Below are positions 54,084 to 62,112 of a stretch of DNA of 64,000 bases, in pieces. Below the pieces are notes generated by a model. It was not told the origin of the DNA. It saw nothing but the letters and a program-made list of their open reading frames with translations, and ran no database searches. The stretch is from contig MKWG01000002.1 of assembly GCA_001899685.1 (NCBI GenBank), positions 1-64,000 of the forward strand, in the 5' to 3' direction. The stretch's first letter is position 1. Each line of letters starts with the position of its first letter. A program made the translations under genes and the position numbers. Source of the DNA: Sphingobacteriales bacterium 44-15. Its GTDB lineage: Bacteria > Bacteroidota > Bacteroidia > Chitinophagales > Chitinophagaceae.

Positions 54084-56489
54084 TCATTCCGTTCTCAATG
54101 CCTTCACCGGGTTCGACACCGCTGCAGCAATAGCCTTATATGCCACAGACAACCATGCAATGCCCAGGGATATCAACAGTGCCCCGATAAAAAACCCCGC
54201 GCTGAGCTGTATGCGATAATGAAAGTCGTTCAGCCAGGCGGTCATAAAATACCATGCAGCAGGGAATGCTATGAAAAAAGAAATAACAATAAGCACTGTA
54301 AATTCTTTGGAAAACATATACACTATGCTGCTCACTGATGCGCCCAGCACTTTCCGTATGCCCACTTCTTTTGTTTTTTGCACGGCCATAAAAGATACCA
54401 GCCCATACAGGCCCAGGCAGGCAATGAAAACAGCCAGCCCGGCAAAAATTTTATACAGCAGTGCCAGTTGACTGTCCTGCTTATAAAACTCATTGATGCT
54501 CTCATCAAGAAAAGATGCGGTGTAAGCATATTCAGGGAAATGAGCATTGTATACCTTTTCCACCTCAGCCTGCGTCTTTGCAAGATTAGCAGAATGAAGC
54601 TTAAGCCCCACCCGCTCATATACCGGCTTATACGGCACGATGAACATCGGCTTGACTTCCGAGCGCAGGGAGCTTGCTTTAAAATCTTTTACTACACCTG
54701 TAATGAGATTCCAGTTGCCGCCACCAAGACGCAATGTTTTACCAACGGCATCCGCGGGATCCTGCATGCCCAGCATGTGCAGCATTGCTTCGTTGATCAG
54801 CCCCGCCCTGGTAGTATCACTCGGTTCATAGTTCCTGCCGGCAGCCAGTTGCAGCCCGAAAGTGTTGAGATAACCGGTATCGGCAAACTTGAGATGGACC
54901 TGGAACTTTTCATCAGGGCGATGGTCAAAAGCAAAATTGGTAGACCAGTTGTTGTCAGAAGCGGGTGGATCAGAGGTAAACGAAATATTCTCCACGCCGG
55001 GAATTTTTTTAAGGTCTTTCCCAAATGCATACTGCTTTGACATGCTGCTGCTGTCTATGCTGATATTGAGCATCAGCACAGCGTCTTTATTGAACCCAAG
55101 ATCGGCATTGCGGATAAAATCCATCTGGCTGACGGCAACGATCGTTCCGATGATCAGCATCTGGGATATGGCAAATTGCAGCACTACAAGGCCTCGGCGC
55201 AGGCTGATGCCGCCCACTTTTGCCGACATCACTTTATTCTTTAACGCCGTGATCGGATTGAAGCCTGACATGCTTAGAGAAGGATAAATACCGGCAAGGA
55301 AAGTTACTGCCAGCCCTATGAGCGCCAGCAATAAAATATTTGTAACGGAGAAAAGATGGATCTCTTCCTGCATGGAAACGATATGCTTCACGAACGGCAC
55401 GCTGAGCCGTGCAATGATCAGCGCCAGTATAACGGCAACAGCTACCAGCAGTCCTGTTTCGCCCATGATCTGCCAGAACAATTTCCTCCGGTTGCTGCCC
55501 AATACTTTCCGGATACCCATTTCTTTAGACCTGGTGATGGATTGCGCGGTGGACAAATTGATAAAATTGATGCAGGCCATCAGCAGGATGAAAACACCTA
55601 TTAATGACAGCGTCCATAAGGTTGTCTTGCCGGTACGGTGATCGCCGAATGTTTCAAAGCGGGTATCAAAATGTATATCCGGTAACGGCTGCAGGAAGTT
55701 TGTCTTACCCAGCCCATTTCCTTTTCTCTTTTTATAATGTTCCTCTGCAAATGCAATAAGCTGTTTATTGACAGCCCCGGGCAACTGACCGGCAGGTAAC
55801 AATGCGTAGATCTGGTGGGTGCTCGAAGTATTGCCCCAGTCATCATTATAATTGTAGAGGTCAGGATTGCGCTTCACCGTTTCCATGGATACCGCCACCT
55901 TCACGGGATAGTCTGTATTTACCGGCAGGTTGTCAATAATACCGCTCACCTTTAAAGACAGTTGATTATCCAGCTTCAGCAATTTACCGACAGGTGAAAC
56001 CCCTTTACCAAAATATTTTTCAGCCGTTTCTTTTGACAACACTACAGCACCCGGCTGTGCAAGCGCTTCGGGTGAACCGGACAACCAGTGAAAATTAAAA
56101 ATGGAGAAGAACCCCGGGTCTGCAAAAAATATTCCAACCTTTTCAATTATCTTTTTATCATTACCTCCCGGCATAGGCACTGTCACCTGACTCCCGTATG
56201 CACCATGCAGGGAACCAAATGTTGCCTGCGGGAATTTTACGCGAAGCGCTTCCAGGGCAGGCACGGGAATACCGGCATTGTAGGTAACCCCGTCTTCAAA
56301 CCTGTCGGAGGTGACCACACGATATATATTGTTATAATTCTTTTGAAAGGTATCGTAGCTCAGCTCATACCGCACCACGATAAAAAGCAGCATTGCCGCC
56401 GCTATACCAATCGCCAGCCCGGTAATATTGATAAAGGAAAAGCTCTTATTACGCCATAAATTCCTCCATCCTGTTTTCAGGTTCGTCAT
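54084..56489 (-). CDS. Two-module FtsX/MacB-like ABC permease (copy G)
   Basis: 801 residues; starts MTNLKTGWRNLWRNKSFS without the NYFK of its neighbours. TM1 about 18-38, periplasmic domain, TM2-4 near 295-410, TM5 near 435, second periplasmic domain, three C-terminal TMs. FtsX signatures are TRSKEMGIRKVLGSN and VQKTKEVGIRKVLGAS; end NPVKALRTE. No ATPase domain. First gene of the G-F pair, with a sigma-54-like promoter only 28 nt before the ATG and a single perfect palindromic operator further upstream. Confidence 0.93.
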   Translation of the reverse strand: MTNLKTGWRNLWRNKSFSFINITGLAIGIAAAMLLFIVVRYELSYDTFQKNYNNIYRVVTSDRFEDGVTYNAGIPVPALEALRVKFPQATFGSLHGAYGSQVTVPMPGGNDKKIIEKVGIFFADPGFFSIFNFHWLSGSPEALAQPGAVVLSKETAEKYFGKGVSPVGKLLKLDNQLSLKVSGIIDNLPVNTDYPVKVAVSMETVKRNPDLYNYNDDWGNTSSTHQIYALLPAGQLPGAVNKQLIAFAEEHYKKRKGNGLGKTNFLQPLPDIHFDTRFETFGDHRTGKTTLWTLSLIGVFILLMACINFINLSTAQSITRSKEMGIRKVLGSNRRKLFWQIMGETGLLVAVAVILALIIARLSVPFVKHIVSMQEEIHLFSVTNILLLALIGLAVTFLAGIYPSLSMSGFNPITALKNKVMSAKVGGISLRRGLVVLQFAISQMLIIGTIVAVSQMDFIRNADLGFNKDAVLMLNISIDSSSMSKQYAFGKDLKKIPGVENISFTSDPPASDNNWSTNFAFDHRPDEKFQVHLKFADTGYLNTFGLQLAAGRNYEPSDTTRAGLINEAMLHMLGMQDPADAVGKTLRLGGGNWNLITGVVKDFKASSLRSEVKPMFIVPYKPVYERVGLKLHSANLAKTQAEVEKVYNAHFPEYAYTASFLDESINEFYKQDSQLALLYKIFAGLAVFIACLGLYGLVSFMAVQKTKEVGIRKVLGASVSSIVYMFSKEFTVLIVISFFIAFPAAWYFMTAWLNDFHYRIQLSAGFFIGALLISLGIAWLSVAYKAIAAAVSNPVKALRTE

Positions 56490-56516
56490 AATACATTATT
56501 TTAACCGCTGAGGCAG

Positions 56517-56532
56517 CACAACAGCCATGCCA
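56517..56532 (-). promoter_or_regulatory. Sigma-54-like promoter of permease G
   Basis: Minus-strand TGGCATG-GCTG-TTGTG: the -24 block is identical to that of permease B, the -12 block has GT instead of GC. It lies 28 nt before the ATG and 51 bp below the operator. Confidence 0.58.
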
Positions 56533-56583
56533 GAAGCTAATTAACTGACATTCAAGCAATACAGAGAAATAAATTGCTTCAGC

Positions 56584-56601
56584 CTGTCCGAATACGGACA
56601 G
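56584..56601. promoter_or_regulatory. Perfect palindromic operator of permease G
   Basis: CTGTCCGAATACGGACAG has two exact 7-bp arms around a 4-bp centre. It defines the half-site (CTGTCCG) of the operator family found at the other permeases. No second unit 21 bp away could be found here. Confidence 0.68.
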
Positions 56602-56658
56602 TAAGTTGTTCATCAGCGAACATAGGACTGCTTTCCATTTTCAAATTAGCTCATTTTC

Positions 56659-56676
56659 ATCCCGCAGTTGCGGGAT
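56659..56676 (-). terminator. Hairpin after permease H, possible terminator
   Basis: ATCCCGCAGTTGCGGGAT is a perfect palindrome 5 bp past the stop codon of copy H. A similar but broken sequence (CATCCCGGAGTTGCG) lies after copy J near 62008. No strong U-tract follows, so termination efficiency is uncertain. Confidence 0.45.
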
Positions 56677-56681
56677 CAAAT

Positions 56682-59099
56682 TCATTCGCTCCTCAATGCT
56701 TTTACCGGGTTTACCACCGCCGCTTTAAAACATTGTGCAGCAATCAACACAGATGCGGTTATAAAAACAAACATGCATACCATCAAATAAGGAAGTGCAT
56801 TTTGCTGTATCCTGTACGCATAATTTTCAAGCCACTTATTGGTGATAATATATGCAAGCGGGCAGGCAATAATGGATGCCATAAATATCAGCAACGCATA
56901 ATCTTTTATAAACAACAATAAAATATTTTTTACATCAGCGCCAAGCACTTTGCGCATTGCAATCTCTTTATTACGTTTAGCGAGTGTAAATGCCACTACT
57001 CCAAATATGCCGAGAAAAACAATAACAAGATTTAATGCTGTGGCAATATCAGTTGCCGTCTTTAATTGTAGTTCAGACTTATATAGTGATTGAAACTGGT
57101 TGTCCATAAAAGTATATTCAAAAGGCGCTTCCGGTAACAGTTCCTCCCATTTCTTTTTTATTGCTTCAACTGCTTCGGAAAAATTATCAGTACCTATTTT
57201 TACATTCATGTAACGATAAGCCAATGCATCATCCATGTTAACAATTACCACCGGCTCTATGCTTTGTTGCAAACTTGAATAATTATAATCCCCGACAATG
57301 CCGGCAACAGTAAGCGGCGGGTTTCCGACGGGTTGTTTTATTTGCCTGCCTACAGCAAATGATGCGGAAGAAAATCCCAATGCTTTAGCAGCCGATTCAT
57401 TCAACACAATCTGGTTGGGAATAAATGAACCGGATTGGCTGAAGAATGAACCTGCAATCATTTTTAACCCGAAAGTTTTTGCATATGCTTCATCGGCTGT
57501 AAAAGCCGTAAGCACAAGTGGGTTATTATTTTTATCAGTCTGCGGGAACAAAGTGATTTGCCCGGGCGGTTTTCTTGTTGGTATTTCAAATGATAATGAC
57601 GCAGCCTTTACCTCGGGCATCCGTAATAATTGCTGCCTTACATCTTTCATGCGCTGTACGCCAACAGCATCCCATCGTTTTGGATAAGCTTCAACGATAA
57701 GCAATTGCTCTTTGTTATACCCAAGGTCTTTTGCAAAGATATACGACATCTGCTTTGAAACATTTAACGCGCCGATGAAAACAATAATCGCCAGACTGAA
57801 TTGAACAATCAGCAATATCTTTCTTAATACCAATCCTCCTTTTGCCGAATCAATTTTCCCTTTTACAGCATTCACCGTATTAGATGCGCTCAGCACAAAC
57901 GCAGGATAAATTCCCGCAATAAAACCAATAAATAAAAGGAAAGCGATGAATGCAGCTGTGTTTGTTGCATCAAAATGAATGATAGAGACTAACGTTGTAT
58001 TTAATACTTCGGAGAACAAATTCCGCAGCAGTTCATAAAGCGCAGCAGAAATAATGGCAGCAACAAAAGTCAGCAACAACGCTTCTGAAATAAATTGTAA
58101 TACAAGCTGTGTGCGAACGCTGCCGAAAACTTTCCGCAACCCAATTTCTTTTAAGCGATACGATGATGTACCGATATTGATGTTTACAAAATTGATAATG
58201 GCCATTACTAAAATAAATGCAGCAATGAATGAAAGCGCCGTTATCATTTTTTGCACAGCACTGTTATTCTCTTTCAAATAATAATCTTTAACCGGTGCTA
58301 ATTCCACTTCAAGGTTATCCTGCGTGTTTTTATCGGTATATTTGGCAAGTATCTGCTTAAACGGCTGCGCCATTTGCTGCGGTGTAACGCCGGGCTTTAA
58401 CTGAAGCCTGCCCACTTCATAAGCGCCGCCATTCCATCCTTCTGCTGGGTCGCCGCCGCCGTAATAACTATTTCCGATTGTTGGTACAAATATGTTGTAA
58501 TCAGTCCCTATTACTCCTGTTGCGGAATTTTTCGGAATATCTTTCAGTACGGCAGAAACTGTATATTGCTGTGTTATTCCACTCCTTGTAGTCAACATAC
58601 TGAACGATTTTCCAATCGCATCTTTTGCTCCAAAGAATTTTTGTGCAATGTTTTCTGTAATAACCGCCGAACTTATATTTGTAAACGCTTTGTTTTTATC
58701 GCCATACAAAACAGGAAAGCCATACATTGTTACCAATGTTGTATCACCAATAGCAATATCTTCTTTAAAATGATTATTGCCCACCGATACAACATTTGAA
58801 ACAGGATTAAAGCGATAATAATTTTCAACGAGGGTTGGATATTCCTCTTTCATTGCTTTGGCCAAAGGGCCAAGAGTGGTTATATCCATACCCATTTCTT
58901 TCACTTTCCATTTGCTCTTAATGATGTACTGATCGCTAACGTTCTTAATATGGCTGTTCACACTTTTCTGGCTTACAATATAAACGCCGATGATCATAGA
59001 AAAAGTAATACCAATCGCAAGGCAAAAAATATTGATCACTGAAAACAGTTTATGCCTCGTGAGATGGCGGACAGCTATTTTGAAATAGTTTTTAAACAT
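56682..59099 (-). CDS. Two-module FtsX/MacB-like ABC permease (copy H, divergent)
   Basis: 805 residues with the shared layout: TM1 about 19-42, periplasmic domain, TM2-4 near 285-400, TM5 near 425, second periplasmic domain, three C-terminal TMs. It is the most divergent copy. The usual ACINFMNL is AIINFVNINI, the FtsX signatures are YRLKEIGLRKVFGSV and KRNKEIAMRKVLGAD, and ACLGLFGL is VFLGIFGV. It is also visibly richer in A/T codons than copies A-G. It ends NPVKALRSE. Second gene of the I-H pair, after repeat copy 5. No ATPase domain. Confidence 0.92.
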   Translation of the reverse strand: MFKNYFKIAVRHLTRHKLFSVINIFCLAIGITFSMIIGVYIVSQKSVNSHIKNVSDQYIIKSKWKVKEMGMDITTLGPLAKAMKEEYPTLVENYYRFNPVSNVVSVGNNHFKEDIAIGDTTLVTMYGFPVLYGDKNKAFTNISSAVITENIAQKFFGAKDAIGKSFSMLTTRSGITQQYTVSAVLKDIPKNSATGVIGTDYNIFVPTIGNSYYGGGDPAEGWNGGAYEVGRLQLKPGVTPQQMAQPFKQILAKYTDKNTQDNLEVELAPVKDYYLKENNSAVQKMITALSFIAAFILVMAIINFVNINIGTSSYRLKEIGLRKVFGSVRTQLVLQFISEALLLTFVAAIISAALYELLRNLFSEVLNTTLVSIIHFDATNTAAFIAFLLFIGFIAGIYPAFVLSASNTVNAVKGKIDSAKGGLVLRKILLIVQFSLAIIVFIGALNVSKQMSYIFAKDLGYNKEQLLIVEAYPKRWDAVGVQRMKDVRQQLLRMPEVKAASLSFEIPTRKPPGQITLFPQTDKNNNPLVLTAFTADEAYAKTFGLKMIAGSFFSQSGSFIPNQIVLNESAAKALGFSSASFAVGRQIKQPVGNPPLTVAGIVGDYNYSSLQQSIEPVVIVNMDDALAYRYMNVKIGTDNFSEAVEAIKKKWEELLPEAPFEYTFMDNQFQSLYKSELQLKTATDIATALNLVIVFLGIFGVVAFTLAKRNKEIAMRKVLGADVKNILLLFIKDYALLIFMASIIACPLAYIITNKWLENYAYRIQQNALPYLMVCMFVFITASVLIAAQCFKAAVVNPVKALRSE

Positions 59100-59160
59100 T
59101 TAAAAATTGAAATTTAAGATTTGAAATCGCTTTGGTGCCGCAGGTTTTACATTTTCAAGC

Positions 59161-59348
59161 CTATTTTCTCATCTTCTTCTCCCTCTCCTTATCCCGAACG
59201 TTCGGAAGCGAGGGAGCGGTACTACAGAATATATCCAATCTTCAGGTTCTTTCACACTTGAATGCCAGGTTGCCCCTCTCGCCTTTCTCTCGGCCAGTCA
59301 TGAACTCAGGCACTCCTCTCCGCTGTGCGGAGAGGGGTGGGGGTGAGG
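59161..59348 (-). repeat. Permease-linked intergenic repeat, copy 5 (I-H), shortened
   Basis: Has the pyrimidine-rich start (CTTCTTCTCCCTCTCCTTAT), GCGGTACTACAGAATATATC, a deletion in the core (only GGTTCTTTCACACTTGAATG remains) and the terminal CCTCTCCGCTGTGCGGAGAG hairpin with GGGGGTGAGG abutting the stop codon of copy I. Confidence 0.7.
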
Positions 59349-61727
59349 TCATTCTGCCCTCAAACTCCTTACCGGATTCGCCATCGCCGCTTTTACAGAT
59401 TGAAAGCTGATAGTAATTAAGGCAATCAGTATGGCTGAAATACCAGCTACTAAAAATATCCACCAACTTATCTCAATCCTGTATTGATAATGCTGCAACC
59501 AGCTATGCATTATCCACCATGCAATCGGAAATGCAATGAGCCATGCAACAGCAACCAGCTTTATAAAATCTTTTGATAGTAATGCAGTGATGCCTGTAAC
59601 ACTTGCACCCAATACTTTACGAACACCAATTTCTTTTGTTCTGCGTTCTGCTGTATAGGCAGATAATCCAAACAAACCCAAACAGGAAATAAAAATGGCA
59701 AGCGATGCAAAAATTTTTGCAAGGCTGCTGATAAGTGTTTCCAGAGAAAACATATTATTAAACTGATCGTCTACAAACTGGTAAGTAAAGGGGTATGCAG
59801 GGTTATCTTTCTTTAATACATTTTGTATTTGCGTTAATGCTGTTTCTACATTCGCCTGTTTTTTTAAACGCACATACATTTTTGTAGTGTTTTCCGGACT
59901 GGAATAAAAAAACATTACAGGGTCAGGCTTGCCATACATATCACCATACACATAATCATTTACTACGCCCACTACTTCCGCGCGCATGCCACTGTTATCA
60001 CCTTCAAAGTGCAATGATTTTCCGATTGCACTGCCCTTACCCATCAGCCTTTCCAATGTTTGCGTAATTACTATATAAATAGTTTTATTATTAATGGCGC
60101 TGTCTGTTTCCTGCAAATCTCTTCCTTCCAAAAGTTTTATTCCTGATGTATTAAAAAAACCAGGTGTTACATATCGTTGTGATATTAATATTTGTGCGGC
60201 GGTTGCTTTGCCGTCCCATGTTAAGCCGCCGGTATTATTACCGCCATATAATGTTGTATGATCTGCAAGCGTCGCGCTTTCTACTGAACCTGTTTGCAAA
60301 AGATCCTGTTTAATCGCATCATAATTTTTTGCCATATTGCCCGTCATATCTATCTGCAGTAAGTTATTTTTATTAAAGCCGAGATCCCTGCTTTTTACAT
60401 GTTGTATTTGCTGATAAATGATGATAACGCTTATAATTAGAACAATGGAAATAGTGAATTGCAGCACCACTAATCCTTTGCGTATAAAGGCTGCGCTGCT
60501 GTTTTTTAATTGCATCCCTTTTAATACAAATACAGGATTGAAAGAGGATAAGTACAGTGAAGGATAGCTGGCAGCAACTAACCCGCAAATAAATGTTATT
60601 GCAAGTAATGCTATAATGTGAACCGGATTGTTTAAACCTAAAGAAAGATGTTTTACTACCAAAGTATTAAATGCAGGTAAAACCAATGCAATAATAATTA
60701 CAGCGAGTATTGTTGCGATAAATGATAATAGCAATGCTTCTCCAATAAATTGCGCAACAAGATTTTTTCGTGCAGCGCCCAGCACTTTTTTTACGCCAAC
60801 TTCTTTTGCGCGTTTGGTGCTTCTTGCTGTCGCCATGTTCATAAAGTTGATACAGGCTATCAGCAAAATGATCCATGCAATGGCAGAAAATAAACGCACA
60901 TAAGTAATGCCGCCACCACCGGTTTGCACGCCGTTATCAAATTGGTCGCGCAAGTGCCAGTCGTTCATGCTAAACAAAAATGGCCGGGCAATAGAAGTAG
61001 GTTCTTTTTGCTGAATAAAGTTGTATAGCAATTTATTTACTGATGCAGCACTTACACCGGGCTTTAATTCAATGTACGTGCTCAATGAATTGTTTCCCCA
61101 TTTATGCAGGTAATCATTTGCATCGTAAAAAACTTGAAAAGGAGCTACCCATTCTAATTGCATTGAAGAATTTCCAGGAATATCTTTCAGTACGCCGGTA
61201 ACAACATAATCGTGATCATTGTTAATTCTCACAGTTTTACCGATCACATTTTCATCATTGCCAAAAAACTTCTTTGATGTTTTTTCTGTTATAACAATTG
61301 AATACAATTGCCTGAAAGCCGTTGCAGCATTACCCTGCACAAACGGCAATGTAAACATGCTGAACAATGAAGGCTCAGCATATTTGCCTGATGCGTACAT
61401 TGATCTATCGCCAATGCTAAAAAGAAATGGCATAGCACCTTCTGATGTTCTGCATGTGTTTGCAATACCCGGGATTTCTGCCTGCATTGCCGGCGCTAAC
61501 AATCCCGGTGTTGAATAAAATGTTGCTGTATAGGTATCATACTTCTGATTTTCTCTTACAAAATACAATTGATCTTTTTTTGTATTGAACTGATCATAGC
61601 TCACTTCATCTTCCACCCATAAAAAAATTAAACCGGCACAGGCAATACCAATTGCCAAACCAAAAATGTTGAGAAAACTGTAGCTTTTATTTTTCCAGAG
61701 ATTCCTGCTGATTGTTTTAAATGACAT
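59349..61727 (-). CDS. Two-module FtsX/MacB-like ABC permease (copy I)
   Basis: 792 residues; start MSFKTISRNLWKNKSYSF. TM1 about 17-38, periplasmic domain, TM2-4 near 280-400, TM5 near 425-445, second periplasmic domain, three C-terminal TMs. FtsX signatures are KRAKEVGVKKVLGAA and ERRTKEIGVRKVLGAS; end NPVRSLRAE. A/T-rich codon use, like H and J. First gene of the I-H pair, with a sigma-54-like promoter at 61815 and twin operators at 61882. No ATPase domain. Confidence 0.93.
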   Translation of the reverse strand: MSFKTISRNLWKNKSYSFLNIFGLAIGIACAGLIFLWVEDEVSYDQFNTKKDQLYFVRENQKYDTYTATFYSTPGLLAPAMQAEIPGIANTCRTSEGAMPFLFSIGDRSMYASGKYAEPSLFSMFTLPFVQGNAATAFRQLYSIVITEKTSKKFFGNDENVIGKTVRINNDHDYVVTGVLKDIPGNSSMQLEWVAPFQVFYDANDYLHKWGNNSLSTYIELKPGVSAASVNKLLYNFIQQKEPTSIARPFLFSMNDWHLRDQFDNGVQTGGGGITYVRLFSAIAWIILLIACINFMNMATARSTKRAKEVGVKKVLGAARKNLVAQFIGEALLLSFIATILAVIIIALVLPAFNTLVVKHLSLGLNNPVHIIALLAITFICGLVAASYPSLYLSSFNPVFVLKGMQLKNSSAAFIRKGLVVLQFTISIVLIISVIIIYQQIQHVKSRDLGFNKNNLLQIDMTGNMAKNYDAIKQDLLQTGSVESATLADHTTLYGGNNTGGLTWDGKATAAQILISQRYVTPGFFNTSGIKLLEGRDLQETDSAINNKTIYIVITQTLERLMGKGSAIGKSLHFEGDNSGMRAEVVGVVNDYVYGDMYGKPDPVMFFYSSPENTTKMYVRLKKQANVETALTQIQNVLKKDNPAYPFTYQFVDDQFNNMFSLETLISSLAKIFASLAIFISCLGLFGLSAYTAERRTKEIGVRKVLGASVTGITALLSKDFIKLVAVAWLIAFPIAWWIMHSWLQHYQYRIEISWWIFLVAGISAILIALITISFQSVKAAMANPVRSLRAE

Positions 61728-61814
61728 CTTTAATGGTTTATTGTTTCGGGTTTCAAGACGTGCCCGCTGACGGCTTATGGCTCATAGCTGATTACTGAAA
61801 GCCCATAGCCTGGT

Positions 61815-61830
61815 ACCAATAGTTATACCA
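61815..61830 (-). promoter_or_regulatory. Weak sigma-54-like promoter of permease I
   Basis: Minus-strand TGGTATA-ACTA-TTGGT keeps TGG and TTG in the right spacing, but -24 is TGGTA and -12 ends GG. It lies 88 nt before the ATG, at the same distance from its operators as at the other loci. The leader (about 61770-61812) carries CTATGGGCT/AGCTATGAGCC words also found before permease E. Confidence 0.45.
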
Positions 61831-61881
61831 ACATACTAAGTAGCTTGGAATCAACAACTTACCGTCATGCATAGTATCAGA

Positions 61882-61923
61882 GGTGTACGAAAAAGGACAG
61901 CTATTGCACGATAACGGACAGGC
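61882..61923 (-). promoter_or_regulatory. Twin 21-bp operator of permease I
   Basis: Plus-strand units GGTGTACGAAAAAGGACAGC and ATTGCACGATAACGGACAGG start exactly 21 bp apart; towards the gene the distal unit reads CTGTCCG-TTAT-CGTGCA. The 61924-62112 remainder holds a CATCCCGGAGTTGCG word after copy J and nothing else recognised. Confidence 0.68.
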
Positions 61924-62112
61924 GTGGAAATGCCGGCTGGTTATTTGAAGCCACTGAACAAGATTTCAAATTTGAGAGCGAAATTCATTTCAATTACCCC
62001 ATTTTCATCCCGGAGTTGCGCATATGCACCTGGGCGGGAGCTCATTTTCAAATTCACATCATTCCGTTCACAAAATTTTCACTCCGATATACATGCAGAG
62101 TCTTTGCACTAC

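Noticed and set aside
61882-61923. Operator repeats read as transposon ends
   Set aside because: The same units occur in direct orientation at a fixed distance from promoters at five loci and have no flanking duplications, which fits regulation better than mobility.
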